Source: Marinobacterium lacunae
Lineage (GTDB): Bacteria; Pseudomonadota; Gammaproteobacteria; Pseudomonadales; Balneatricaceae
DNA: 64,000 bases
Direction: 5' to 3'
Assembly: GCF_000705555.1 (NCBI RefSeq)
Contig: NZ_JMQN01000047.1
Span: forward strand, 1 to 64,000
This document shows positions 44,162 through 53,827 of the stretch, piece after piece. The translations under genes and the position numbers were made by a program. A model generated the notes under the pieces. It was given only the letters and a program-made list of their open reading frames with translations, did not search any database and had not been told where the DNA came from. Every line of letters starts with the position of its first letter. Positions within the stretch are counted from its first letter, which is position 1.

Positions 44162-44370
44162 GGTTTGCGTGGGGCAAAGTATGTGTCGTCATCAAGGCAT
44201 TTAAGCACGTGGAGTAGGTGCTGTCTGGAATAAAAGTGCGCTCAGCGATGTGTATTAGCCCAGGCAGCAGGGGCGTGCAATTTTGTTCAAGACCTCAGTG
44301 CCAGACTCAAGCACCGTAGGCTTCTATCAGATGTAAGCGGCGTAGTGTTTATACCGCTTTGGAGTATGGA

Positions 44371-44793
44371 GTGGCTGCAGTGCTGAACAATAAATGTGTT
44401 TTCGTGATCGATCAGAATCTTCCGCTGGGCCTGATTGCCAATACGGCCGGCGTCCTTGCGTTGAGCATCGGGGAGGCATTTCCCGGGATCATCGGTCGGG
44501 CGCTTGAGGACAGTCAGGGTGTGTTTCACCGTGGTATTACGATGTTGCCGATACCGATACTGAAGGGGACGGCGGACTCCCTCAAGGAGATGCGCGAGGC
44601 GGTGAAGGCACATGAGCCTGAGCTGACCGTTGTCGGATTCACCAATGTGGCGCAAACCGCCAAACATTACGAAGACTACTCTGAAAAGCTTGAGAGTTAC
44701 GCGCCCGAGCAGATCGAGTATCTGGGCCTTGCGCTATTCGGGCCGAAAAAGGTCGTCAACAAGTTCACCGGTAATCTCGGTTTGCTCAGATAA
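44371..44793 (+). CDS. DUF2000-family protein
   Basis: A 140-residue protein with C-V-F-V-I-D-Q-N-L-P-L-G-L-I-A-N-T-A and L-G-E/I-G-E-A-F-P type segments characteristic of DUF2000. The family has a known fold but no assigned role. The start is uncertain: GTG 44371 has GGAG six bases upstream, and TTG 44359 would add four residues. It stands alone 120 bases before minC. Confidence 0.8.
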   Translation: MAAVLNNKCVFVIDQNLPLGLIANTAGVLALSIGEAFPGIIGRALEDSQGVFHRGITMLPIPILKGTADSLKEMREAVKAHEPELTVVGFTNVAQTAKHYEDYSEKLESYAPEQIEYLGLALFGPKKVVNKFTGNLGLLR

Positions 44794-44912
44794 GAGAACC
44801 TTTCTATCCGTAATGAGTCCCAAAGGGTCAGGACTGTAGTGACACCCGAGCGCGCGTGGTAACCTTAGCGCGCTTTTAACCCTTGGAATGGCTCTGCCCG
44901 GATAGCAGGTGT

Positions 44913-45668
44913 ATGACCTCAGAGAATCGCTCCACCGATACCCCCCTGTTCAGATTCAAGAACTCCCGAGTTTCGCTTAACGAGCTGATACTGCTCGACT
45001 TCGATGCCGAGCGCCTGCGCATCGAGTTGGAGCAGCACTCGGCCCGCCTGCCTTCGCTTTTCCAGCAGATGCCCGTGCTGCTTAATCTTGATCAGATACC
45101 GGCCGAGCGCCCTTTACCGCCGCTGCAGGAGTTGCTGGAGATCTGCCGTGGCAGCCAGCTGAATCCGATCGGCGTCAAAGGTAACGAGCGGTATGACGCC
45201 GAGCTGTGCCGGAGTTTGGGACTGGCTGATTTTGGGCAGACAACACGCGGTGAGTTGGCACGAAGTGCCGCTCAGGACACAGCTGTTTCCGAACCGACGC
45301 CAGTCGCCGATAAAACGGTCGAACCGGCGGCGGCCGAGGGTAATCGGACACGCATTCTGACCACGCCCGTGCGCTCGGGTCAGCAGGTGTACGTTCAGGG
45401 AGGTGATCTGATCGTGCTGTCTTCGGTTGGCGCCGGTGCCGAGGTGATGGCTGATGGCAATATTCACGTGTATGGGCCGTTGCGGGGGCGTGCGATGGCC
45501 GGTGTCAACGGTAATACCGATGCACGTATCTTTTGTCAAAGCCTTGAAGCTGAATTGATCTCCATTGCAGGTTATTTCAAGGCAAGCGAAGATCTGCAAA
45601 GCGATCACTGGCAGAAGCCGGCTCAGGCCTGGCTGTCCGGTACACGGTTGGATACAGCGGCTCTGTAG
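44913..45668 (+). CDS. minC: Septum site-determining protein MinC
   Basis: A 251-residue FtsZ inhibitor. The N-terminal domain carries the F-R-F-K-N-S-R-V type beta strands, and the C-terminal beta-helix has G-D-L-I-V-L-S-S-V-G-A-G-A-E-V-M-A-D-G-N-I-H-V-Y-G-P-L-R-G-R-A, which dimerises and binds MinD. A variable linker lies near 115-150. It starts at ATG 44913; minD follows after 53 bases. Confidence 0.96.
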   Translation: MTSENRSTDTPLFRFKNSRVSLNELILLDFDAERLRIELEQHSARLPSLFQQMPVLLNLDQIPAERPLPPLQELLEICRGSQLNPIGVKGNERYDAELCRSLGLADFGQTTRGELARSAAQDTAVSEPTPVADKTVEPAAAEGNRTRILTTPVRSGQQVYVQGGDLIVLSSVGAGAEVMADGNIHVYGPLRGRAMAGVNGNTDARIFCQSLEAELISIAGYFKASEDLQSDHWQKPAQAWLSGTRLDTAAL

Positions 45669-45721
45669 TGCCAGGGTTTAGTCGAATAATTTGATAATCC
45701 ATATTGATGGAAACTGTTTAA

Positions 45722-46534
45722 ATGGCTGAAATTATTGTTGTTACGTCTGGTAAAGGCGGGGTCGGAAAGACGACCAGCAGTGCGGCGATCGGCACAGGAC
45801 TTGCGTTGCGCGGTCACAAGACCGTACTGGTAGACTTCGACGTAGGCCTGCGTAACCTGGATCTGATCATGGGTTGCGAGCGCCGTGTGGTGTTCGATCT
45901 GGTCAATGTGATCAATCAGGAAGCGACCCTGAATCAGGCGCTGATCAAAGACAAACGCACCGAAGGGCTGTTCATCCTGCCCGCTTCGCAGACGCGCGAC
46001 AAGGATGCGCTGACAGTGGAAGGCGTTGAGCGGGTGCTCAATGAGCTGTCCGAGATGTTTGATTACATCGTGTGTGACTCTCCGGCCGGTATCGAAAAGG
46101 GTGCCCAGCTGGCGCTTTACTTCGCTGACACCGCCATTGTCGTGACCAACCCTGAAGTGAGTTCGGTCCGTGACTCCGACCGTATTCTCGGTGTCTTGCA
46201 GAGCAAGTCGCGCAAGGCCGAGCAGGGTGGTTCGATCCGTGAGCACCTGCTGCTGACCCGCTATAATCCGGCACGCGTTCAGGCTGGCGAAATGCTTAGC
46301 GTCGATGACGTTAAGGATATCCTTGCGATTCCGCTGCTGGGTGTAATTCCGGAGTCCGAGGCGGTGCTGAAGGCGTCGAACCAGGGGCAGCCGGTCGTGC
46401 TGGACAAGGACAGTGATGCAGGCCAGGCGTACCTGGATGCTATCGCGCGTTTCCTCGGTGAGGAGCGTGAGCATCGTTTTCTGGATGTGCAGCGTAAAGG
46501 GCTGCTCAGCCGCGTATTCGGACGGAAGGGCTAA
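45722..46534 (+). CDS. minD: Septum site-determining ATPase MinD
   Basis: A 270-residue deviant Walker A ATPase ([10 protein letters not shown] near residue 10) with a C-terminal amphipathic membrane helix ([10 protein letters not shown]). It recruits MinC to the membrane and oscillates with MinE to place the division site. The stop overlaps the minE start (TAATG). Confidence 0.98.
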   Translation: MAEIIVVTSGKGGVGKTTSSAAIGTGLALRGHKTVLVDFDVGLRNLDLIMGCERRVVFDLVNVINQEATLNQALIKDKRTEGLFILPASQTRDKDALTVEGVERVLNELSEMFDYIVCDSPAGIEKGAQLALYFADTAIVVTNPEVSSVRDSDRILGVLQSKSRKAEQGGSIREHLLLTRYNPARVQAGEMLSVDDVKDILAIPLLGVIPESEAVLKASNQGQPVVLDKDSDAGQAYLDAIARFLGEEREHRFLDVQRKGLLSRVFGRKG

Positions 46535-46788
46535 TGGGTATTCTCAGTTATTTCCGCACTAAAAAGCAGAGCTCGGCCAGTGTCGCCAAGGAACGTCTGC
46601 AGGTTCTGGTGGCCTATGAGCGCAACCAGCGTAATCAGCCGGACTACCTGCCGCAGATGCAGCAGGAGATTCTGGCGGTGATCGCCAAGTACGTCGATGT
46701 GTCCGTGGAAGATGTGCAGGTCAATCTGGACGAGGATTGCTCTATCCTCGAACTGAATGTGACCCTGCCGGAAGCGGTCAAGGGCTAA
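46534..46788 (+). CDS. minE: Cell division topological factor MinE
   Basis: An 84-residue protein with the N-terminal membrane-targeting and MinD-binding region (L-S-Y-F-R-T-K then [13 protein letters not shown]) and a C-terminal dimerisation domain. It stimulates MinD ATPase. It overlaps minD by one base and converges on astD with a 24-base gap. Confidence 0.97.
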   Translation: MGILSYFRTKKQSSASVAKERLQVLVAYERNQRNQPDYLPQMQQEILAVIAKYVDVSVEDVQVNLDEDCSILELNVTLPEAVKG

Positions 46789-46812
46789 TCGTCCTGGTCT
46801 GCGCCGGGCGGC

Positions 46813-48288
46813 CTAGTCGAACGACAGGTTCAGCCCCGGCGACAGGCTGGCCGGACGCACCAGCCGTTCACGCTCAAGCCCTGAAACGGGGTAGGCGCAG
46901 TAATCAGCGGCATACCAGGCGCTGGGCCTGTGATTGCCGCTGGATTTCACCCCGCCGAAGGGAGCACTGCTGCTCGCGCCGGTCAGCTGGCGGTTCCAGT
47001 TCACGATCCCTGCGCGTACGCCGTGCCAGAATCGGTCGAACTCATCGGGATCATCGCTGAACAGTCCCGCGGCCAGACCGAATCGGGTCGCGTTGGCGAG
47101 CAAAAGTGCCTGATCGAAGTCGGTGTAACGCTGGATCTGTAGCAGCGGTCCGAAGTGCTCTTCATCGGGCAGAATGTCGACGCCTGATACATCGATTAGC
47201 CCGGGGCTCAGCATCGCCTGACAGCCGTTGAGGCGTTCCATCCTGCGCAAAACCCGCCCGCCTTTTGTCTCCAGCGCCTTTTGCGCGTCTAACATATTGT
47301 CTGCCGCCGTCGCTGATATCAGGCAGCCCATGTAGGGTTGTGGGTCATCGTCGTAGTAGCCAACGGCAATCAGGCCGATGGCATCTTCCAGTGCTTCGAT
47401 AAACCGGTCGCCTTGGGGGCCTTCTGGCAGGATCAGGCGTCGTGCACAGGTACAGCGTTGTCCTGCGCTCAGATAAGCCGACTGGATCGTTTCGTGAATG
47501 GCCGCGGGAAGATCGCTAATGTTGCCGATGATCAGCGGATTGTTACCACCCATCTCCAGCGCCAGAATCTTTTCGGGCTGTCCTGCAAACTGCTGATGCA
47601 GCATATGGCCTGCACGGCAGGATCCGGTGAACAACAGCCCATCGATGCCCGGATGAGAAGCCAGCGCGCGTCCGGTATCGGCACCGCCTTGAATCAGGTT
47701 GATGACACCGGCGGGCAGGCCGGCGGATAGCCAGAGCTCCAGTGTTTTTTCCGCAAAACGGGGTGTTTGTTCACTAGGCTTGAAAATGACCGTGTTGCCG
47801 GCAAGCAGGGCCGGCACGATATGCCCGTTGGGCAGGTGGCCGGGGAAGTTGTAGGGCCCGAATACAGCCAGCACACCGTGAGCGCGGTGTCGGATCATCG
47901 AGCGTGCATCGCCCACTGGCTGCTCGGTTTCACCGGCGCGAATCTCCTGTGCCTTGATCGAGATCTCGATCTTGCCGATCATTGCCGCGATCTCGGTGCG
48001 GGATTCCCAAAGCGGCTTGCCGGTCTCTTCCCCCAGGCTTTGTGCCAGTGCCTCTTTCTCCTGTTCCAGCGCTTTGGCAAAGCGGCGGCAAAGTGCTACA
48101 CGCTCCTCACGGGGTGCGCGGGTCCACAGATTGAAAGCACTGCGTGCGGCGGCAATTGCATCATCGATCTGTTCTGCACTGGCGGCCTTGCCGCTCCACA
48201 CCGTTATATCTCGGCCCGGATTGCGGGATTCAAAAGGATCATTTTTACCGGCTAGCCATTGGTTGTTGATCAACAGATGTCCTGACAT
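46813..48288 (-). CDS. astD: Succinylglutamate-semialdehyde dehydrogenase
   Basis: A 491-residue aldehyde dehydrogenase. It has the active-site glutamate region L-E-M-G-G-N-N-P-L and the catalytic cysteine in G-Q-R-C-T-C-A-R-R, the form seen in AstD. It oxidises N-succinylglutamate semialdehyde in the arginine succinyltransferase pathway. ATG 48288 has GGAG six bases upstream; ATG 48300 overlaps the preceding stop. It follows astC directly; astA and astB are not adjacent, unlike the E. coli operon. Confidence 0.92.
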   Translation of the reverse strand: MSGHLLINNQWLAGKNDPFESRNPGRDITVWSGKAASAEQIDDAIAAARSAFNLWTRAPREERVALCRRFAKALEQEKEALAQSLGEETGKPLWESRTEIAAMIGKIEISIKAQEIRAGETEQPVGDARSMIRHRAHGVLAVFGPYNFPGHLPNGHIVPALLAGNTVIFKPSEQTPRFAEKTLELWLSAGLPAGVINLIQGGADTGRALASHPGIDGLLFTGSCRAGHMLHQQFAGQPEKILALEMGGNNPLIIGNISDLPAAIHETIQSAYLSAGQRCTCARRLILPEGPQGDRFIEALEDAIGLIAVGYYDDDPQPYMGCLISATAADNMLDAQKALETKGGRVLRRMERLNGCQAMLSPGLIDVSGVDILPDEEHFGPLLQIQRYTDFDQALLLANATRFGLAAGLFSDDPDEFDRFWHGVRAGIVNWNRQLTGASSSAPFGGVKSSGNHRPSAWYAADYCAYPVSGLERERLVRPASLSPGLNLSFD

Positions 48289-48299
48289 CGGCGTCTCCA

Positions 48300-49532
48300 T
48301 CAGCTTTCGGGGCCTTCACTGATCAGCTGGTTCATGGCTCGGTCGAGCCGTGTCATCGCTTCATGAATATCGTTGTCGGGAATAATCAAAGAGGGTGTCA
48401 GTCGTATGACGTCTGGCCCCGCCATCAGCACCATCAAACCCTGATCACGTGCTGCGTCGAGTAGTCGGCGTGCTTGTCCCTGCCAGTGGTGGGCCAGCTG
48501 GGCGCCGATCAACATGCCCCGGCCGCGGATGTCGCTGAACAGTGCGTGACGCTGATTCAGCGAGTGCAGCTCGCTGACGATAAGATCGGATTTTCGTTTT
48601 ACCTCAGCCATCAGATCGACATCGTCGAGGATGTCGATGATGGCACCGGACACCGCACAGGCTAACGGGTTTCCCCCATAGGTGGTGCCGTGGCTGCCGA
48701 AGCCGAAGCTCGCGGCGATACGACGGGTGGTCAGCATGGCGCCAATCGGAAAGCCTCCCCCCAGCCCTTTGGCTGACGTCAGAATGTCCGGTATGACGCC
48801 CGAGTTCATGTAGGCGTAGAGCGCACCTGTCCGTCCGGCTCCGGTCTGGACCTCATCGAATATGAGCAGTGCCTTGTACTGATCGCATAGATTGCGAGCT
48901 GCATGCAGAAATGCCGGGTCGGCAGGGATAATGCCACCCTCGCCCAGAATGGGTTCCACCACCACCGCACAGGTGCGCTCGGAAATGGCAGATTCAAGCG
49001 AGGCGATATCGTTGTAGGGAAGGTGGGTGATACCCGCCGGCACCGGCTCATAGCCTATCCGGTATTTGGTTTGGCCGCCCACGCTGACGGTGAATAATGT
49101 ACGGCCGTGAAAGCTGCCCTTGAACGATATTATCTCGTGTTTGCCGATATCGCCGCCGTGGTGGTCCCAGGCGTATTTTCTTGCCAGTTTGAACGCGGCT
49201 TCGTTGGCTTCGGCACCTGAGTTGCAAAAAAACACCTGCTCTGCGAAGGTCAGTTCGGTTAGGCGCTTTGCCAGCAGCAGTGCAGGCTCGTTGGTGTAGG
49301 CATTGCTGAGGTGCCAGAGCTTGTCAGCCTGTTCCATAAGCGCCTTGATGAGCGCCGGATGTCGATGCCCGAGCGCATTGACTGCAATGCCTCCGGCCAG
49401 GTCGATATACTCGCGGTCCTCTTGATCCCAAAGACGGGATCCTTCACCCCTTACCGGGATAACATCCGGAGGCATATAGCAGGGCACCATGACCTGATCG
49501 AAAGTTGCCCGCGTAACCTTTGCCTCGCTCAT
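48300..49532 (-). CDS. astC: Succinylornithine/acetylornithine aminotransferase
   Basis: A 410-residue class III PLP aminotransferase. F-C-N-S-G-A-E-A-N-E-A-A-F-K, the cofactor-contact L-I-F-D-E-V-Q-T-G-A-G-R-T-G and the lysine in L-T-S-A-K-G-L-G-G-G-F-P are all present. Next to astD it most likely acts as AstC (AruC) in arginine breakdown, and may double as ArgD in synthesis. ATG 49532 has GAGGTG upstream; the longer frame reaches the promoter. Confidence 0.9.
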   Translation of the reverse strand: MSEAKVTRATFDQVMVPCYMPPDVIPVRGEGSRLWDQEDREYIDLAGGIAVNALGHRHPALIKALMEQADKLWHLSNAYTNEPALLLAKRLTELTFAEQVFFCNSGAEANEAAFKLARKYAWDHHGGDIGKHEIISFKGSFHGRTLFTVSVGGQTKYRIGYEPVPAGITHLPYNDIASLESAISERTCAVVVEPILGEGGIIPADPAFLHAARNLCDQYKALLIFDEVQTGAGRTGALYAYMNSGVIPDILTSAKGLGGGFPIGAMLTTRRIAASFGFGSHGTTYGGNPLACAVSGAIIDILDDVDLMAEVKRKSDLIVSELHSLNQRHALFSDIRGRGMLIGAQLAHHWQGQARRLLDAARDQGLMVLMAGPDVIRLTPSLIIPDNDIHEAMTRLDRAMNQLISEGPES

Positions 49533-49714
49533 GACGCACCTCAATCGACGATTCTTATGTGTTTGAGTATGAACCTGCGTCGAGATTCGTCCAGAAACTG
49601 CAAAACTCAGTGTTTCTGAAATTGTTGCGGGTTTAACAAAACTGTCACACAAGTGATTGAGACTCAGGATAGAATTTGCCGCGCGAAACTATTACATGAG
49701 CTGAGGATTACCCC

Positions 49715-50029
49715 ATGAAGTTCAGCAAGGAAGAGAAGGCATTTGTGATTCAGTGGATCAATCGACAGTTCGAGAAAAATCCGCTGTTCCCGTCCAAGTG
49801 CGTCGTTGAAGACAAGGATGGCACCCCCGGTGTCAGCAAGGGACATGTCAAGGCGTACAAAGGCTGGTCGAAAACCGCACCGAAGCGCTCACAGATTCAG
49901 GACTGGATTGATGAGTGGCTCAACAAAGCTGATCGCAAGGCGCTGAAAGAAGCACTGGAATCTCAGCCGAAGGTGTCCGAAGAACCTGCAGCAGAAGCTG
50001 CCGTTGAGACTTCCAAAGAGGCAGGCTGA
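49715..50029 (+). CDS. Conserved small protein of unknown function
   Basis: A 104-residue basic protein with F-V-I-Q-W-I-N-R-Q-F-E-K-N-P-L-F-P, H-V-K-A-Y-K-G-W-S-K-T-A-P-K-R-S and an alanine/glutamate-rich tail that is probably disordered. I do not recognise the family. It looks genuine: good codon use, AGGATTACCCC before ATG, and a folded-looking core of about 75 residues. Its 5' region is divergent from astC. Confidence 0.65.
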   Translation: MKFSKEEKAFVIQWINRQFEKNPLFPSKCVVEDKDGTPGVSKGHVKAYKGWSKTAPKRSQIQDWIDEWLNKADRKALKEALESQPKVSEEPAAEAAVETSKEAG

Positions 50030-50297
50030 CAGCCACCGGTGGTCGCCACTAATAACGATAATAAAGGCGCCATGATTTCTCCTCTTCTCCCCATCAAAGC
50101 ACACCGTCACTGTACGGTGCCGCCCCACTTTTCTTTGCCGCAGCTGGCGGTGATCTGAATCAATAGCTTTCTTTACGCGTAAATGACAAGATAACTGCTT
50201 GTTTGCTATCGCATTATCCCCCCATTCTATTTGAACGAGCCCGGTGCAAACCGAGGTTCCAGTACAGCCGTGACTCTACAGGGAGTGAAGTGTACCT

Positions 50298-52055
50298 ATG
50301 TCCGAATATTCAGGTTTGGCGGCGAGCCCGCGCTATCGTATCGGCAAATTGATCGAAAAGACCTTGTCGGCACTGGGCATGCGATCCTTGAACGCCCAGT
50401 TCCTCTTCTCGTATCTCGTCAGTTTCGTGCTCACCCTGCTGCTCGGTGTATCTGCCTGGTATGGCCTCGACAGCCAGCAGCAGGCACTTAAGCAGACCGA
50501 ACAACAGTTGCTCGAAGTGGCCCGGGATGCGGTCGGCGACGCTGAACAGGGGCCGGTCATATTGCGGCAACTGGAGGCTGCCAGTCGTGAGCGGCGTGCC
50601 GAACAGCTGGCAGAGATCGAGCAGACCAAGACCGCGGTGGTACTGCTCTCCTGTGTGTTGCTGGTGATGATGATTTTTGGCCGTGTGTTCGGTCTGACGG
50701 TGATGATGAGGCAGATTACCAACCTGAGAGATCACTTGCGCTTGCTCAGCGCTCACGATTTTTCGATCCCCATTGAAGTGGACAATAAAGACAACGAGAT
50801 CGGTCAGAACTACGCGGCCTATAACGACATTGTGCTGGAGATAGGGCAGCTCGTGCACAAGGTGACCATGACATCCAGTCGGATCAACACCAGTACCGAT
50901 CAGGTGGTGACAACCCTTAGCGATACCAACCGGGGCGTTTTACAGCAGCAGGCCTCTATTGAGCAGGTGGCAACAGCCATTAACGAGATGGCGGCAACGG
51001 TGCAGGAGGTGGCCCAACATGCGGCCAGCGCCGCGGGAGCGGCGGAGCAGGCCAATATCTCTGCATCCGAAGGGGAGCGTTTGATGCGTCATACGGTGAG
51101 CAGTGTCGATGAGGTCGTAAAACTGGTCGATCAGTCTGATGATGTGATCACCTCGCTCGCAGACGGCTCGCGTGAGGTCAGTCAGATCCTTCAGGTCATC
51201 ACTAATATTGCCGAGCAGACTAATCTTTTGGCATTGAACGCAGCTATTGAAGCGGCCAGGGCAGGGGAGCAGGGGCGAGGTTTTGCGGTGGTGGCCGATG
51301 AGGTTCGTTCACTGGCTATGCGCACCCAGAATTCGATAGAGGAGATAAGCCAGATCGTCGAGCGCCTTGAAAAAGGTGCTCATTCAGCGGTTGAGGCGAT
51401 GGATCGCTCGCGTACCGCGGCGAAGAAAACCGCCGAGGACTCGCATCAGACGCGCGAAGCGCTGGAGCAGATAGTGGCCGCAGTCGGGGTAATACTGGAT
51501 ATGAATACCCAGATAGCAGCGGCGTCAGAGGAGCAGAGTCAGGTTGCGCAGGATATGGAGCGTAATATCATGTATATCTCCGATCAGTCGCGCAGAACCT
51601 CCTCCTACTCTGAACAGACCGTCGATGCGACCCATCAGATCACCGAGCAGATCCACACGCTTATGGAGGAACTCGGGCACTTCAAGACCAATGTAAAAGG
51701 GCTGGATCTTGGCGCGGCTAAATCGGCACACCTGTCATGGAAGGTGCGTCTTCGCAGCTACCTCGATGGCAAGTCAACGCTAACGCTACAGGAGGCGGTG
51801 TCCCATCGGGATTGTGCTTTCGGCAAGTGGTACTACAGCGAGGGCCTTGAGCGTTATTCCGGACTGTCCGAGATGAGGGAGATCGAAACGCCGCATGAGA
51901 AACTGCATGCACTGGTGAAGGATGCCATCGCCTTGCGGGAGTCCGGCGATAAGGCAGGAGCCGAAGCCCTGTACGATCAGGTTTCTTCGATCTCCGGCCG
52001 AATTGTCGAACGGTTGAATACCATTGAGGATCGGGTGCAGGCGGGGCGGGCCTAG
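50298..52055 (+). CDS. Methyl-accepting chemotaxis protein with C-terminal CZB domain
   Basis: A 585-residue chemoreceptor. One membrane helix lies near residue 35-55 and a second near 113-135, with a short periplasmic loop of about 60 residues. HAMP-like and signalling regions follow, with the core tip [18 protein letters not shown]. The last 130 residues form a CZB zinc-binding domain ([11 protein letters not shown]). CZB receptors sense zinc or oxidant such as hypochlorite. Its stop overlaps the stop of the opposing receptor gene. Confidence 0.93.
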   Translation: MSEYSGLAASPRYRIGKLIEKTLSALGMRSLNAQFLFSYLVSFVLTLLLGVSAWYGLDSQQQALKQTEQQLLEVARDAVGDAEQGPVILRQLEAASRERRAEQLAEIEQTKTAVVLLSCVLLVMMIFGRVFGLTVMMRQITNLRDHLRLLSAHDFSIPIEVDNKDNEIGQNYAAYNDIVLEIGQLVHKVTMTSSRINTSTDQVVTTLSDTNRGVLQQQASIEQVATAINEMAATVQEVAQHAASAAGAAEQANISASEGERLMRHTVSSVDEVVKLVDQSDDVITSLADGSREVSQILQVITNIAEQTNLLALNAAIEAARAGEQGRGFAVVADEVRSLAMRTQNSIEEISQIVERLEKGAHSAVEAMDRSRTAAKKTAEDSHQTREALEQIVAAVGVILDMNTQIAAASEEQSQVAQDMERNIMYISDQSRRTSSYSEQTVDATHQITEQIHTLMEELGHFKTNVKGLDLGAAKSAHLSWKVRLRSYLDGKSTLTLQEAVSHRDCAFGKWYYSEGLERYSGLSEMREIETPHEKLHALVKDAIALRESGDKAGAEALYDQVSSISGRIVERLNTIEDRVQAGRA

Positions 52056-53638
52056 CCCAGTCTACGCTGCCAGAAGTTGATCGATAGCTTGCGCAGCTCC
52101 TCCGAGAGTTGCGCAAGCGCCTGAGCGGAAGACTCCGTGTTCAGGCTCTCTCTTTGGAACAGGTCGGAACTGTCCCGAATGGTGGTCACGTTCCGGCTGA
52201 TCTCTTCGCTGGCCGCACTCTGCTGTTCGACGGCAGAGGCTATCTGGCTGGTACGATCACTGATGCCATCGACGCTGCTGCTGATATCCAGCAACACCTG
52301 AGCGGCTTCCTGCGCTTCTAGAACGGTTTTCTCGGCCAGTGTTTTACTTGCTTTCATTGCTGATACGGCTGCCAGAGAGTGATCGCGCAGTTGGCTCAAT
52401 GTCTGCTGCACCTCTTCGGTTGAACTCTGTGCTCTCATCGCCAGGGTTCGCACTTCGTCGGCTACAACGGAAAAGCCCCGACCGAACTCACCGGCACGTG
52501 CGGCCTCTATGGCGGCGTTTAATGCCAGCAGATTGGTTTGTTCTGCAATGGTATTAACGGTTTCCATTACCTGGTTGATCCGCTCGGTGCTGCCTTCGAG
52601 CTCAGTGATGATGCCGGTGGCCCGCGCGACCTCCTCGGCCAATCGTTCTGTGCTCACGCGAGCCTGCTGCACGCGGGAGTGCCCGTCGCACGCCAGTCGA
52701 TGTGAGTGCAACGAGATCGCGGCACTGCTTTGCGCATGTTCGGCCACCTCCTGAATGCAGGCACACATCTCGGTCATGGCTGTGGCGACCTGATCGGTTT
52801 CGCTCTGCTGTTGTTGCAGGCCGATGGCGCCTATTTTTACGGCTTGTGCAACGCGGTCGGCATTGGTCTTTAACTGCTCGGACGAGTCAAACAGCCGACC
52901 TGCAATCGCTTTGGCCTCGGTTTGCAGACCGGTGATGACAAATCTCAGGTGAGCGGCTTCATCGTCTCTGCCTGTGTAGATTCGGGTGGCGAGGGTATCC
53001 TCGGCGATTGTGCGACTCCAGCGAATAACCTCTGCCATACGGCGTACGCTGAGCACGCCTGCTAAACCCGTGATACCGGCCAGTGCAGCGCTAATCACCA
53101 GGATCATATGGGGTGCCAGATCCGAAAGGGCTCCGAGCAATGCCATGCCTGAGAAGAAGCTCAAGGCGGCAATGAGTAACTGGCGTTCAATGAGGCTTAC
53201 CGACCCTGTGATCGAGCGGCGGACAGGTTTATTGCTGTTGATGCGGGTATAGAGCTCTTGAGCACGTGCCACCTGATCAGATGCTGGTGCGGTTCTGACC
53301 GACTGATACTCGACGATGTTGCCCTCCTCCATAACAGGGGTGACATAGGCATTGACCCAGTAGAAATCGCCGTTTTTGCAACGGTTTTTGACAATACCCA
53401 TCCATGAGCGTCCGGACTTTATGCGGGTCCATAGCTGCTTGAACGCGGCAGGCGGCATGTCGGGATGGCGCACGATGTTATGGCTAGTGCCGATCAGCTC
53501 TTCGTCGTCGAAGCCACTGATATCGATAAACGAGCGGTTGACGTAGGTGATTTGCCCTTTTAGATCAGTAGTGGAGAGAATGTTGATGTCATCCGGAAGT
53601 TGAACTTCCTTGTCGGTAACCGGAAGGTTTACTTTCAT
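52052..53638 (-). CDS. aer: Aer-like PAS-domain chemoreceptor
   Basis: A 528-residue energy-taxis receptor. The N-terminal PAS domain ([12 protein letters not shown], then [10 protein letters not shown]) matches Aer, whose PAS binds FAD. A hydrophobic hairpin near 155-200 anchors it without a periplasmic domain, and the conserved tip [13 protein letters not shown] follows. It should steer cells towards suitable redox or oxygen levels, useful to a diazotroph, though no nif control site is seen. The gene symbol is by family resemblance. Confidence 0.9.
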   Translation of the reverse strand: MKVNLPVTDKEVQLPDDINILSTTDLKGQITYVNRSFIDISGFDDEELIGTSHNIVRHPDMPPAAFKQLWTRIKSGRSWMGIVKNRCKNGDFYWVNAYVTPVMEEGNIVEYQSVRTAPASDQVARAQELYTRINSNKPVRRSITGSVSLIERQLLIAALSFFSGMALLGALSDLAPHMILVISAALAGITGLAGVLSVRRMAEVIRWSRTIAEDTLATRIYTGRDDEAAHLRFVITGLQTEAKAIAGRLFDSSEQLKTNADRVAQAVKIGAIGLQQQQSETDQVATAMTEMCACIQEVAEHAQSSAAISLHSHRLACDGHSRVQQARVSTERLAEEVARATGIITELEGSTERINQVMETVNTIAEQTNLLALNAAIEAARAGEFGRGFSVVADEVRTLAMRAQSSTEEVQQTLSQLRDHSLAAVSAMKASKTLAEKTVLEAQEAAQVLLDISSSVDGISDRTSQIASAVEQQSAASEEISRNVTTIRDSSDLFQRESLNTESSAQALAQLSEELRKLSINFWQRRLG

Positions 53639-53767
53639 GGTGCTCCCTTATTGGAATTAAAATGTGGCCGCGTGAAAGTGAAGCATATTTAAGACGCATT
53701 AAATGTAGGTGAATATTGTAGGGAAGCAAGAGGGCGTGTCGGAAAAGTGACAAAACATTTTTTGGGC

Positions 53768-53795
53768 ACAAAAAAGGGCGCCAGTTGGCGCCCTT
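53768..53795 (-). terminator. Rho-independent terminator of the decarboxylase gene
   Basis: AAGGGCGCC (53774-53782) and GGCGCCCTT (53787-53795) form a 9-bp stem with an AGTT loop. On the reverse strand it is followed by six Ts, 33 bases after the decarboxylase stop. Confidence 0.88.
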
Positions 53796-53827
53796 GCGAG
53801 GGTGATACGGTTCAGGAAAGCCGGGGC

